A stretch of 25,896 nucleotides of DNA from Candidatus Moranbacteria bacterium CG_4_9_14_3_um_filter_45_14 (GCA_002790675.1 PFVP01000053.1:1-25896), one strand, 5' to 3'; counted from the stretch's first letter, positions 15,105 through 23,331 are shown. Notes: a model not told the origin generated them from the sequence alone. Made by a program: numbers and translations.

Positions 15105-16544
15105 ATGACCACAGAACAAAAACAAGAAATAACAGCATTTTTGCGAGATCAGATTGAAAAAGCTAGCTTTCGAGTAAAAGCCTATGTTTATGATGAAAGC
15201 GGAAAGAAGAGGCTTGGTCGTAATGCGTACGTAAAACTTTTAATGCATTTGAACAACTTTTTTTCCGGAACGTCATCTGTGCGATGGATCGTTATGTATG
15301 GACTTCGAGGAGCTGGAAAAACAACTTTACTTGCCCAATTATACGAGGCAACAAAAGTCACCAATGAAAGAAAGCTTTATCTTTCAGTTGATCAGGTGAC
15401 TGGTGTTTTTGGCGTTTCTCTTAAAGATATTCTTAGTGTATACGAAGAAATGTTGGGGACGCCATTTGAAAAACTTGAGGAGCCAGTGTTTCTTTTCTTA
15501 GATGAGGTTCAGTATGACGAGAAATGGGGTCTTTTATTGAAAACGATATATGATAGATCAAAAAAAGTATTCATAGTAGCGACGGGGTCATCAGCCTTAT
15601 CTCTTCAGGCTAGTCCGGACGTTGCTCGACGTGCCATATTTGAAAAGCTCTACCCAATGAGTTTTCCTGAATATATAAAAATTAAAAATCAGAAAACGGA
15701 GATAAAAGGGCTTTGCCAGAAAATAAGAGAAGCTATTTTTACTTCACGAAATGCTACAGAAGCTTATGAGAAGTTGCTTATGTCAGAGACTTTGGTAGAT
15801 AGATATTGGGCAGGTATTGACCCACAGGAGACCAGTAGATATATGCGATATGGATCTCTGCCTTTTATGGTAGCTTTGAACAATGAGGCGCTCATTTATG
15901 ATCAAATTAAAAAAACACTCGAGAGAGTTATCAGTGTAGACATACCCAACATTGAACAATTTTCTTCTGAGACGCTCCAAAAAATTCCAGCAATCCTATA
16001 CTCTATAGCAGAATCAGATCAGCTGAGCACTAATGCTCTCTCAGCTAGATTGGGGATAAGTCGCCCTGTCCTTACAAGCATTCTTGAGACATTGGAGCGT
16101 ACAGAAACTATATGGCGCGTGTATCCACATGGCTCTCATGCAATGCAAACACGGCAGCCGTCAAAATATCTTTTTACCAGCTCAGCGTTTCGAGCTATGT
16201 ATTTTAATTTTATCGGAAATACGCGTACTGAAGAAAATTATAAAGGCAAGTTATTAGAAGATACTGTTGCGCTCTACTTAAGAAGATTGCTTAGTAGAAA
16301 ATCCGATACCTCTATTACATATGATAGTGCTGCTGGAGGTGCCGATTTTATTGTAAGGCAGGGAAAGTGGTCTATTATTATAGAGGTAGGATACGGTTTG
16401 AAATCGTTTACTCAGATAGAAAATACTATGAGAAAGAGTGGAGTACAAGCTCAATACGGAGTTCTTGTTTCTAAGAGCCCCCTAGCAGTAGATGAGAAGA
16501 AAAACATCGTGAGCATTCCTCTTAAATTTTTCTTACTCGTCTAG
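15105..16544 (+). CDS. AAA-family ATP-binding protein with DUF4143-like C-terminus
   Basis: A 479-aa protein of the AAA_14/DUF4143 group, common mobile accessory genes of unknown role. Walker A is MYGLRGAGKTTLLAQL (K72), Walker B PVFLFLDEVQYDEKWG (D133, E134), sensor 1 VFIVATGSSAL, then YPMSFPEYIKI, a phrase typical of the family. A winged-helix-like stretch (TNALSARLGISRPVLTSIL) follows, and the C-terminal about 80 residues (GKLLEDTVALYLRRLL, GGADFIV, SIIIEVGYG) resemble the PD-(D/E)xK-like DUF4143 domain, but the usual E-x-K lysine is G. It has its own promoter and sits 9 bases ahead of polA. Base composition is A/T-richer than its neighbours, in keeping with acquisition. It may belong with the restriction-modification gene, but nothing proves a functional link. 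Confidence 0.83.
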   Translation: MTTEQKQEITAFLRDQIEKASFRVKAYVYDESGKKRLGRNAYVKLLMHLNNFFSGTSSVRWIVMYGLRGAGKTTLLAQLYEATKVTNERKLYLSVDQVTGVFGVSLKDILSVYEEMLGTPFEKLEEPVFLFLDEVQYDEKWGLLLKTIYDRSKKVFIVATGSSALSLQASPDVARRAIFEKLYPMSFPEYIKIKNQKTEIKGLCQKIREAIFTSRNATEAYEKLLMSETLVDRYWAGIDPQETSRYMRYGSLPFMVALNNEALIYDQIKKTLERVISVDIPNIEQFSSETLQKIPAILYSIAESDQLSTNALSARLGISRPVLTSILETLERTETIWRVYPHGSHAMQTRQPSKYLFTSSAFRAMYFNFIGNTRTEENYKGKLLEDTVALYLRRLLSRKSDTSITYDSAAGGADFIVRQGKWSIIIEVGYGLKSFTQIENTMRKSGVQAQYGVLVSKSPLAVDEKKNIVSIPLKFFLLV

Positions 16545-16553
16545 CTCTAACAT

Positions 16554-19166
16554 ATGGAGAAGAAACTGAAAACTATTGTTTTGATTGACGGGAATGCGCT
16601 CATTCACCGGGCGTATCACGCTTTGCCACCGCTCACCACGAAGAAGGGAGAGTTGGTGAATGCGGTGTATGGGTTTACGCTGACACTTTTGTCTGTCTTG
16701 GAAAAATTCAAGCCGGAATATATTGCAGCGTCTTTCGATCTGGTTGGCCCGACATTTCGACACGAAAAATCAGCCGATTACAAAGCGACACGAGTGAAAG
16801 CTCCGGATGATCTCTATGCCCAGATTCCTCGGGTGAAAGAAATGACGAGAGCATTCAATATCCCTATTTACGAGAAAGAAGGGTTCGAGGCGGATGATTG
16901 TGTCGGGACACTGGCGCGTCAGGCGGAAAAAGAAAATGTCTTGGTCATCATCGTGACCGGGGACAGCGATGAGCTCCAGTTGGTGACGCCCCTGGTGAAA
17001 GTGTTTATGCTCCGCAAAGGCATCAAGGACATCGTTTTGTATGATGAGAAGGCCGTGGCGGAAAAATATGGATTTGGAGCGACGCAGATCCCGGATTACA
17101 AAGGACTGGCCGGCGATGCGCCGGACAATATTCCCGGTGTGACAGGTATCGGCGCCAAGACAGCGACGACACTCCTCCAATCTTTCTCGACATTGGAAAA
17201 TATCTATGCACACCTTCCGGAGATAAAAGAGTCTGTCAGGAAAAAATTGGAGACGGATAAGGAGAAGGCTTTTCTCTCCAAAGAGCTCGGAACGATTCAC
17301 CTTGAGACACCGGTGACGCTCGATCTGTCCGCCTGTGTGACGAAGGATTTCGACCGAAAAATGGTAACAAATCTCTTCCAAGAACTCGGTTTTTTCAGCT
17401 TGATTAAGCGAATATCTGGTGATGAAGAAGTAAGCAGTAAGCAGAATGTAGAAGGGGGAAAAAAGACGAAAGGAAAGACAAAGAAAATTACTACCAAAGA
17501 AGCATTGGAAACATTTTTGGGAAAAACAAAAGAAGTTTCAGTGTATGTGAGTCAAGGAGAGGGAACGCTTTTCGGTGTCGGCATAGAAACAGTGCATATC
17601 GCGGTGGATGAAGAATCAGAAGTGGTCGTTTTGTGGGACGAAGAAACAAAGAAGTTTCTGCAAGCATTTTTGGAAGACGAGGCAAGAAAAAAAATCGTCT
17701 ATGACGGGAAAAGTCTGCTCCATCTTTTCAAAAAAGAAGGGATAGATTTCCGAGGAATCTCTTTCGATATAATGCTCGCGGCATATCTCCTCCATTCCGG
17801 TAGCAATGTCGATTTCTCATACATCATTCTCGAAGAATTCGGTGAGGAAGGAATAGCGATGCCGGCACAGAAGATTGCTGTCCTGCAAAAAATATTTGAA
17901 ACACGCATCGACGAAGTGAGCAAAACGCAAACAGGGGGCAAAACACTGCGTACCGTATTGGAACAGATAGAGATGCCTCTCGTTCCGATTCTGCACACTA
18001 TGGAAGAGCAGGGTGTTATTTTGAATACCGGGAAATTTCAGACACTTTCGATCGAGCTGACACAGGAGCTCGGCGTATTGGAAAAAGATATCTACGCACT
18101 CTCTGGTCGTGAGTTCAATATCAATTCTCCGAAACAATTGTCGGAAATTTTGTTCCAAGATCTGCAGATACCGACGACGAATATCAAGAAAACCAAAACA
18201 GGCATCTCAACCGCTTCACTCGAATTGCAAAAATTACAGGAGTATCCCATCATTCAGAAAATTGAGGGCTATCGTGAGTTGTTCAAATTAAAGACGACCT
18301 ACCTCGACGCGCTCCCACTGCTCGTAGATACTCATTCCCGTCTTCACACCACGTATTATCAGGCGGTGGCCGCTACTGGGCGACTTTCTTCGGCCGATCC
18401 GAACCTACAGAATATCCCTGCCCGGGGAGAATGGAGCGTCCTGGTGCGCGGAGCCTTTGAACCGGCGCCGGGATATGTTTTTGTCGGAGCGGATTACTCA
18501 CAGATTGAACTGCGTGTTATGGCTCATTTGAGCGGAGACACCTCACTTATGAAGTCGTTTAAAAATAAGGAAGATGTCCACACTAAAACAGCTTCCATCG
18601 TTTTCAAAGTAAAACCGGAGGCAGTGACACCTGATATGCGTCGGCAGGCCAAGGTGTTCAATTTCGGTATTATGTATGGTATGGGGGCGTATGGTTTGGC
18701 ACAGGCGGCCAAAATCGATCAGAACATCGCGGCACAATTCATCGTCGCGTACTTCAAAAAATTCGCCGGAGTGGCGACGTTTATCGAAGAGATGAAACTG
18801 GGCGCTCGTGAGAAAGGATTTGTCGAAACCGAACTCGGCAGGCGTCGCTATACGCCGGAAATAACAAGTAGGAACGTGCAGGTGGCTCGTTCTGCGGAAC
18901 GGATGGCCATCAATATGCCGATTCAGGGATTGGCAGCGGATATCATGAAACTCTCGATGCTTGCCGTAGCGAAGTTGATCGAAGAAGGCTTCAAAGAGAG
19001 CGTGAAAATGGTACTCCAAGTGCACGATGAACTCATTTGTGAAGTGAGAGAAGATCAATCAGAAATATTTGCACGGGCGATGAAAAAAACGATGGAAGAA
19101 GCCTATCCTCTCAACGTCCCACTTGTTGCCGAAACCGCTATCGGAAAAAATTGGGGAGAAATTTGA
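16554..19166 (+). CDS. polA: DNA polymerase I
   Basis: An 870-aa Pol I for Okazaki-fragment processing and repair. The 5' nuclease domain (about 1-290) has LIDGNALIHRAYHAL, EADDCVGTLA, TGDSDELQLV and GDAPDNIPGVTGIGAKTA. A lysine-rich linker at about 290-310 is of low complexity (VSSKQNVEGGKKTKGKTKK). The 3'-5' exonuclease-fold region (about 315-480) lacks the D-x-E and other metal-binding acids, so proofreading is very probably absent, as in Taq and Bacillus Pol I. The polymerase domain is complete: TGRLSSADPNLQNIP, motif A VGADYSQIELRVMAH (D647), motif B RRQAKVFNFGIMYGM (F704, the position that disfavours dideoxynucleotides) and motif C QVHDE (D825). Start at 16554, T at -1, no Shine-Dalgarno. 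A terminator follows. Confidence 0.97.
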   Translation: MEKKLKTIVLIDGNALIHRAYHALPPLTTKKGELVNAVYGFTLTLLSVLEKFKPEYIAASFDLVGPTFRHEKSADYKATRVKAPDDLYAQIPRVKEMTRAFNIPIYEKEGFEADDCVGTLARQAEKENVLVIIVTGDSDELQLVTPLVKVFMLRKGIKDIVLYDEKAVAEKYGFGATQIPDYKGLAGDAPDNIPGVTGIGAKTATTLLQSFSTLENIYAHLPEIKESVRKKLETDKEKAFLSKELGTIHLETPVTLDLSACVTKDFDRKMVTNLFQELGFFSLIKRISGDEEVSSKQNVEGGKKTKGKTKKITTKEALETFLGKTKEVSVYVSQGEGTLFGVGIETVHIAVDEESEVVVLWDEETKKFLQAFLEDEARKKIVYDGKSLLHLFKKEGIDFRGISFDIMLAAYLLHSGSNVDFSYIILEEFGEEGIAMPAQKIAVLQKIFETRIDEVSKTQTGGKTLRTVLEQIEMPLVPILHTMEEQGVILNTGKFQTLSIELTQELGVLEKDIYALSGREFNINSPKQLSEILFQDLQIPTTNIKKTKTGISTASLELQKLQEYPIIQKIEGYRELFKLKTTYLDALPLLVDTHSRLHTTYYQAVAATGRLSSADPNLQNIPARGEWSVLVRGAFEPAPGYVFVGADYSQIELRVMAHLSGDTSLMKSFKNKEDVHTKTASIVFKVKPEAVTPDMRRQAKVFNFGIMYGMGAYGLAQAAKIDQNIAAQFIVAYFKKFAGVATFIEEMKLGAREKGFVETELGRRRYTPEITSRNVQVARSAERMAINMPIQGLAADIMKLSMLAVAKLIEEGFKESVKMVLQVHDELICEVREDQSEIFARAMKKTMEEAYPLNVPLVAETAIGKNWGEI

Positions 19167-19221
19167 ACAAATAACAATCAACAATAAACAGTGAGCAAAA
19201 AAAACAATGAGGAGACAAGAA

Positions 19222-19245
19222 AAAACCGGCCTTGCGACCGGTTTT
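19222..19245. terminator. Intrinsic terminator between polA and the small convergent gene
   Basis: AAAACCGG (19222-19229) and CCGGTTTT (19238-19245) pair around an eight-base loop. It follows the polA stop by 56 bases and, being symmetrical, can also end the minus-strand small gene (stop at 19269). The 54 bases before it are an A/C-rich word repeat (AACAATCAACAATAAACAG-like). Confidence 0.75.
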
Positions 19246-19268
19246 CATAAAGGAAGAAAAGTGATTTC

Positions 19269-19520
19269 CTAATGAGAGATTTTATTTCTTAATTTATTCG
19301 TAAGATCATCAAGCCTGTTTATGAGCAAGTTTGCTTGTCTACGGATCTCTGGATTGTTCGGATCTTTTTCAAGAGATTCCATAACTGTGTCAAAGGCAAT
19401 ATCTGCATCTCCAGATTTTTCCAAAAGGCTTTCCACAGGATCCACCATTTTTTTTGGATCAAGATGAAAATCTGCTGTCGGCTCTTCCCACGCTTTTGTC
19501 TGCATACCTTCTCTAAACAT
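19269..19520 (-). CDS. Small acidic helical protein, unknown function
   Basis: Read from the ATG at 19520, 83 aa; a longer reading from 19562 would start inside a terminator-like hairpin and was rejected. The protein begins MFREGMQTKAWEEPTADFHL and is polar throughout, with a helical second half (DIAFDTVMESLEKDPNNPEIRRQANLLINRL) that has the feel of one TPR-like helix pair (the D-P-N-N-P-E turn) but is too short to call. No signal peptide or membrane segment, no cysteines. It is alone, convergent to polA and divergent from mutM, with its own promoter at 19582-19610 and a terminator-like hairpin between promoter and start. That setting supports a real, individually controlled gene. A second in-frame ATG five codons in (19505) is possible. 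Confidence 0.6.
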   Translation of the reverse strand: MFREGMQTKAWEEPTADFHLDPKKMVDPVESLLEKSGDADIAFDTVMESLEKDPNNPEIRRQANLLINRLDDLTNKLRNKISH

Positions 19521-19552
19521 ATATTTGTTTTTACTGATTAATAAGCAAAAAA

Positions 19553-19568
19553 AACCGGTCACCCGGTT
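19553..19568 (-). terminator. Terminator-like hairpin in the leader of the small gene (possible attenuator)
   Basis: On the minus strand AACCGG-GTGA-CCGGTT followed by a T-run of eight in total: a six-pair stem with a GNRA-type tetraloop, placed about 7-22 nt after the predicted transcription start and 33 nt before the ATG. As built it should stop most transcripts before the gene. Confidence 0.6.
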
Positions 19569-19581
19569 CTTTTACTTTTTA

Positions 19582-19610
19582 AGTATAGCATAAAAAAAGG
19601 CCTTGGTCAA
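19582..19610 (-). promoter_or_regulatory. Promoter of the small gene
   Basis: On the minus strand TTGACC (19610-19605), a 17-base spacer and TATACT (19587-19582) preceded by TGC, an extended -10. It is one of the better promoters in the window. Transcription should start near 19575, just ahead of the terminator-like hairpin. Confidence 0.65.
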
Positions 19611-19727
19611 CCACTGTCGCCTTGTTTACTGTACCGTTCTTAAATGACAGTGACAGGCAACGTGGTAAATGTTTTTCTCGCTTTACTTTGGGAAAAGATT
19701 TACAATGGATGTATATGAAGAATTCTT

Positions 19728-20579
19728 ATGCCAGAACTCCCAGAAGTCCAAACGGTTGTTTCTCAGCTGGAGCAAAAGATCGTCGGGAAGAAAATAAAGG
19801 ATGTGTGGAGTGATTGGAAGAAAAAAATACTTCCTTCTTTCTCAACGTTTACAAAACAGGTGAAGGGTGCGTGTATTCTGGGGACGCGACGGTATGGCAA
19901 ACATATCGTCATCGACCTCGACAATGAGTATTCTCTTGTTGTGCATCTCAAGATGACGGGACATTTTCTGGTCAAGGATGAAGCCAATCGTACGACAAAA
20001 GCGTTTACCGAGGATCCTGTGAACGGCTATATCCATCATATCGTTACTTTTATCGACGGTACGACGCTCGAGTTTTCTGATATGCGGAAATTCGGTTGGT
20101 TGCATACGATGAAAACAGAGGAGGTCGAAACGCTTGCAAGTATCGTATCGCTCGGCCGGGATGCTTTGTCACCGAACTTCACAGAGAAGTATCTGAGAGA
20201 TGTGCTTTCAGGGAAAAAGAAACAAATGATCGGCGCGATTCTCCTCGATCAGAATATTATTGCCGGAATCGGTAATATTTACCGGAGTGAAGCGTTATTC
20301 CTTGCTGGAATACTTCCGACACGCCGTGTCGAAACACTGACAAAAAATGAATGGCCTCGCATCGTTCCGGCGATAAAGAAGGTGTTGCGTCAAGCATTGA
20401 AACTTCATGGTATGAGCGACGGGGATTTCCGTGATACGGACGGGCTGGAAGGACGCTTCCAACAGACACTGTATGTATACGGTCGCGGTGATAAACCTTG
20501 TAAGAAATGTGGTACAATAATAGAACGAAAGAAAATCGGACAGAGGAGTGTCTTTTATTGTCCGCATTGTCAAAAATGA
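19728..20579 (+). CDS. mutM: Formamidopyrimidine-DNA glycosylase MutM (Fpg)
   Basis: A 283-aa bifunctional glycosylase/AP lyase that removes 8-oxoguanine and ring-opened purines. The start is fixed by the catalytic N-terminus MPELPEVQTV (P2 nucleophile, E3). K58 in TRRYGKHI, VVHLKMTGHF and the helix-two-turn-helix stretch DQNIIAGIGNIYRSEALFLAGI are present. The C-terminal zinc finger is intact: C258-x2-C261 and C278-x2-C281, with R273 in GQRSVFYC. Length is typical. Start ATG follows AATTCT with no Shine-Dalgarno. No clear promoter is seen in the 110 bases upstream, only a weak TACAAT at 19701. The DUF3048 gene follows after 43 bases and may share the transcript. Confidence 0.97.
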   Translation: MPELPEVQTVVSQLEQKIVGKKIKDVWSDWKKKILPSFSTFTKQVKGACILGTRRYGKHIVIDLDNEYSLVVHLKMTGHFLVKDEANRTTKAFTEDPVNGYIHHIVTFIDGTTLEFSDMRKFGWLHTMKTEEVETLASIVSLGRDALSPNFTEKYLRDVLSGKKKQMIGAILLDQNIIAGIGNIYRSEALFLAGILPTRRVETLTKNEWPRIVPAIKKVLRQALKLHGMSDGDFRDTDGLEGRFQQTLYVYGRGDKPCKKCGTIIERKKIGQRSVFYCPHCQK

Positions 20580-20622
20580 TACTATCGTTTTGAAATTTTT
20601 TTAATATATATAACTCGTATCT

Positions 20623-21756
20623 ATGGAAAAACGTCAAAAAATAATTGTTCTCGCGATCGCCATCGTACTGGTGGGAATCATAAGTTATTTCTTCTTTGGG
20701 AGCAGAGGAATGCGTAAGCCGATCGAACTGAATAACAAGAACCAGTCTCTGCCAACGGTCTCGACTGGTCCGCTCAACGATGGGAATGTCAGCCCGATTT
20801 CTGGTTTGCCTTGTGAAAACTGGAATCGTCGTCCTTTGGCGATAATGCAACCTGGGGATGTGACAGCCCGTCCGGCCGCCGGTTTCTCTGAAGCGGATAT
20901 GGTCATCGAAATGCCTGTCATTACTGCGAGTGTGACTCGATTGATGGCCGTGTATATCTGTGGTACGCCTGCTGAGGTAGGATCGATGCGGAGTGCCAGG
21001 CACGATTTCATCGATTTGGCCAAAGGTCTGGACGCCATTTTCGTCTCTTGGGGACGATCAGAATCACATTCTGACAGTGATCTGGTCGGACTCGCCAAGG
21101 GTATCCTCGATCGTGGAGAAATAGAGAACATCAACTGCAATGGAGACGCCGGGAAATCGGCCAATGCCTGTACGAACAATCCTTGTTTCCGAAAAGAGGG
21201 TATGGCACGCGGAGTGGATAGTGGGTACAGTCATCCTGCAGACCTGCTCACCTGCGCAAAAGAGTTCGGGTACAGTTTGGAAAACAAATTTTCCGGATAC
21301 AGGCACACAGCAGAAGCGCCAATAGAAAGCAGACCTCAGAGCGGACATCTGCGGGTAGCTTTTGCTGGACCGTTCGCTGCTGAATATGATTATGACCGTG
21401 AGACCAATAGCTATTTCCGTACGTGGGGAAACGTTCCTGATATCGATCGGAATAACAAAAATCGCAATGCTCCGAAAAATGTAATCGTCCTTATGGCGCA
21501 ATCCACCCAGATCGAGGGGCAGTACAACAATGTACAACTCGGTGATCCATGGTACGATCAAACGGATAGCGGGGATGCTTTCTACTATATGAATGGACAG
21601 CAATATCGCGGTACCTGGAAAAAAGATAAATCGAATATTGCGAGCAAGCTCACTTTCTTCGATGAATCAGGCAATGAGGTAGCTTTTGTCCCGGGGCAGA
21701 TGTGGGTGGAAGTTCTCGAGCCCGGACAAGCACTGAAGTGGGGACCCGTTCAATAA
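20623..21756 (+). CDS. DUF3048 (YerB-like) exported protein
   Basis: A 377-aa protein with a short basic N-terminus and one membrane segment at about 7-26, then an extracytoplasmic part. The hallmarks of DUF3048 are there: SPISGLPCENWNRRPLAIMQ, ARPAAGFSEADMVIEMPV, TRLMAVYICGTPAEVGSMRSARHDFIDLA, and a C-terminal part with VIVLMAQ, GDPWYDQ, GDAFYYMNGQQYRGTWKK and FVPGQMWVEVL. B. subtilis YerB is a lipoprotein, but no lipobox cysteine is seen here, so this is more likely membrane-anchored by its N-terminus. The exported part has six cysteines, which could form disulfides. The biochemical role of the family is not established. A strong terminator follows. The ATG may be close to leaderless given a TATAAC 8 bases upstream, but the -35 is poor. 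Confidence 0.9.
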   Translation: MEKRQKIIVLAIAIVLVGIISYFFFGSRGMRKPIELNNKNQSLPTVSTGPLNDGNVSPISGLPCENWNRRPLAIMQPGDVTARPAAGFSEADMVIEMPVITASVTRLMAVYICGTPAEVGSMRSARHDFIDLAKGLDAIFVSWGRSESHSDSDLVGLAKGILDRGEIENINCNGDAGKSANACTNNPCFRKEGMARGVDSGYSHPADLLTCAKEFGYSLENKFSGYRHTAEAPIESRPQSGHLRVAFAGPFAAEYDYDRETNSYFRTWGNVPDIDRNNKNRNAPKNVIVLMAQSTQIEGQYNNVQLGDPWYDQTDSGDAFYYMNGQQYRGTWKKDKSNIASKLTFFDESGNEVAFVPGQMWVEVLEPGQALKWGPVQ

Positions 21757-21781
21757 AAAAACAAAAAAAGATAGAGCAGGA

Positions 21782-21803
21782 AGCGGGCAAGTGCCTGCTT
21801 TTT
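21782..21803 (+). terminator. Intrinsic terminator after the DUF3048 gene
   Basis: AGCGGGC (21782-21788) and GCCTGCT (21793-21799) form a seven-pair stem (one G-T) with loop AAGT, followed by TTTT. It is 26 bases after the stop codon. Confidence 0.8.
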
Positions 21804-21813
21804 GTTTCTTGTG

Positions 21814-21819
21814 TATAAT
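21814..21819 (+). promoter_or_regulatory. Consensus -10 box ahead of holA
   Basis: A perfect TATAAT at 21814-21819, 35 bases before the holA ATG and just past the terminator of the previous gene. No good -35 is found at 16-18 bases upstream because the terminator occupies that space, so this is a -10-only call. Confidence 0.45.
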
Positions 21820-21853
21820 AGAGAGGTGAGCTGTTTACTGAGCATATATTTCT

Positions 21854-22819
21854 ATGATTCTGTTTATACACGGCGGAGACGGTTTCCTCGTCAATGAACG
21901 ACGGAGCATCCTGCAAAAAGCTTTCATACGGAAATATTCTCAAGCAGAAATTTTCGTTTTTGATTTTGAAGACCAAGGAACGTCCGATGATGTACGCCGT
22001 AGTTTGGCGGTGTGCGAAGAAGGACTCTTTGCTTCAAAGAAGATGGTTGTCTTCCTTCACCCATTCGAACTCGGGGAAGTATCGGAAAAGCTTCTGCTTG
22101 ATTTTCTCAAAGATTTCACGAAAAAAAATGAGACTGAAGTGACACTCCTTTTCGTCCATCCGGGGAAAATAAAAAAGACGCACCCGCTGGCAAAAGTGCT
22201 CATAAAATATGCCAACAAGGAAGAAGTTTTCGAGAAATTGGAGGAGAAAAATAAAAATGCCTATATCAAGCGTGAACTGGCGACAATCGATGCTGAGGCC
22301 CGTTTTTCCCGTGAAGCGCTTCAGATATTCAGTCTATCTATCGGTTTGGACACGGCGCGTATCCGGACAGAACTAGAGAAGCTTGCGACGTTCAAACCCG
22401 GTGGTGTTTTCGAAGAGGAAGATATCCATCTTCTTATCGGAAGTGTTTCAGAAAATGTTATCTTTGAAGCACTGGATGCTTTGGGGCGGGGAGACAAGAA
22501 AAGATCTCTGCTCCTCTTCCATCGTGAAGCATCAGATGCCGAAGGAGTCTACCCTCTTCTTTCGATGTGCGCTTGGCAGGTGCGGAGACTTCTTTTAGTG
22601 AGAGAATTATTTGATAAAGGAATATTTCGCGCTTCTGATATTGCTCTACAAACGAAGATGCCACCATTTGTGGCTCAGAAAATGCTTGGAACCATACATA
22701 ATTTTTCCATCGCTCGTATCAAACGAGGGCTGATGACACTCTCCCGATTCGATACCGAATTGAAACGTGGCGGTATGGATCCCTCTGTTGCACTTGATCT
22801 CTTTATCTGGAGGTTCTGA
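21854..22819 (+). CDS. holA: DNA polymerase III delta subunit (clamp loader)
   Basis: A 321-aa HolA, the delta subunit that opens the sliding clamp. The N-terminal AAA+-like domain begins ILFIHGGDGFLVNERRSILQKAF with the degenerate nucleotide-loop typical of delta, followed by VRRSLAVCEEGLFASKKMVVFLHPFEL. The later blocks LSIGLDTARIRTELEKLATF, LLIGSVSENVIFEALDALGRGDKKRSLLLFH and a C-terminal collar (VYPLLSMCAWQVRRLLLVRELFD, MDPSVALDLFIWRF) match the family in order and length. It is convergent with rpsT, the classic neighbour of holA in many bacteria, with a shared terminator between them. Start ATG has T at -1 and no Shine-Dalgarno. Confidence 0.93.
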   Translation: MILFIHGGDGFLVNERRSILQKAFIRKYSQAEIFVFDFEDQGTSDDVRRSLAVCEEGLFASKKMVVFLHPFELGEVSEKLLLDFLKDFTKKNETEVTLLFVHPGKIKKTHPLAKVLIKYANKEEVFEKLEEKNKNAYIKRELATIDAEARFSREALQIFSLSIGLDTARIRTELEKLATFKPGGVFEEEDIHLLIGSVSENVIFEALDALGRGDKKRSLLLFHREASDAEGVYPLLSMCAWQVRRLLLVRELFDKGIFRASDIALQTKMPPFVAQKMLGTIHNFSIARIKRGLMTLSRFDTELKRGGMDPSVALDLFIWRF

Positions 22820-22877
22820 CTTTGGAAGTAGTAGGGAGTAGGTAGAAAGAAGTAAGGAAGAAAAATTACGAGAAAAG

Positions 22878-22904
22878 AAAAAGAAGCCTTCTAGCTTCTT
22901 TTTT
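22878..22904. terminator. Bidirectional terminator between convergent holA and rpsT
   Basis: AAAAAGAAGC, loop CTTCTA, GCTTCTTTTTT: a GC-poor but clear stem with an A-run on one side and a T-run on the other, so it can act for both genes. It is flanked by mirrored degenerate word repeats, AAGTAGTAGGGAGTAGG on the holA side (22826-22842) and the inverse type on the rpsT side (22905-22926). Confidence 0.8.
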
Positions 22905-22926
22905 ACTACATACTACTTGTTGCTTG

Positions 22927-23199
22927 CTACTTTTTGATAGCGATCGCCTTCACAAGTGAGTTGAGGCGGGATTTCTTGCGAGCAGCAGTATTTTTCTTGA
23001 TGACTTTTTTCTGAGTAGCTTTATCGAGAGATTTGTTGGCCTTTTTGAGCCATTCTTGTGCTTCAGCGACATTGCCAGCAGTGACGGCTTCACGAGTTTT
23101 TTTGATGGCACTCTTGATGACACCGGTCACTATTTTGTTACGCAAGGTGTTTTTGGCCGTGACGCGCATATACTTCTTGGCTGCTTTTTTGATTGGCAT
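22927..23199 (-). CDS. rpsT: 30S ribosomal protein S20
   Basis: A 90-aa, strongly basic, all-helical protein that binds 16S rRNA early in 30S assembly. It begins MPIKKAAKKYMRVTAKNTLRNK and continues with SAIKKTREAVTAGNVAEAQEWLKKANKSLDKATQKKVIKKNTAARKKSRLN, the typical S20 pattern including K-N-T-A-A-R-K-K-S-R-L near the C-terminus. It is convergent with holA and divergent from ruvA. The leader has no Shine-Dalgarno and instead consists of AGCTAA-type repeats that also precede ruvA. Length is normal. Confidence 0.97.
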   Translation of the reverse strand: MPIKKAAKKYMRVTAKNTLRNKIVTGVIKSAIKKTREAVTAGNVAEAQEWLKKANKSLDKATQKKVIKKNTAARKKSRLNSLVKAIAIKK

Positions 23200-23205
23200 A
23201 GAGTT

Positions 23206-23246
23206 TAGCTTGTAGCTTCGTTAGCTTTTTGGCTGGTTAGCTTTAA
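23206..23246 (-). repeat. AGCTAA word-repeat leader before rpsT
   Basis: On the minus strand the last 45 bases before the rpsT ATG are a degenerate array of AGCTAA/AGCCAA/AGCTAC words, ending AACGAAGCTACAAGCTAA. The same layout, on the other strand, precedes ruvA (23392-23430). Confidence 0.7.
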
Positions 23247-23290
23247 ATACGAAAAAGTCTGAGAGAATAAAATAAGACTAAGTCCTATCC

Positions 23291-23319
23291 TTTTTAGCAT
23301 AACAAAACTTTTTTGGCAA
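23291..23319 (-). promoter_or_regulatory. Candidate promoter of rpsT
   Basis: On the minus strand TTGCCA (23319-23314), a 17-base spacer and TAAAAA (23296-23291) preceded by TGC, an extended -10. The last base of the -10 is off consensus. The predicted leader is about 85 nt and includes the AGCTAA repeats. Confidence 0.45.
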
Positions 23320-23331
23320 TAGTCACGTTAT

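Noticed and set aside
20623..20710. Lipoprotein signal on the DUF3048 protein
   Set aside because: No cysteine follows the hydrophobic stretch, so there is no lipobox.
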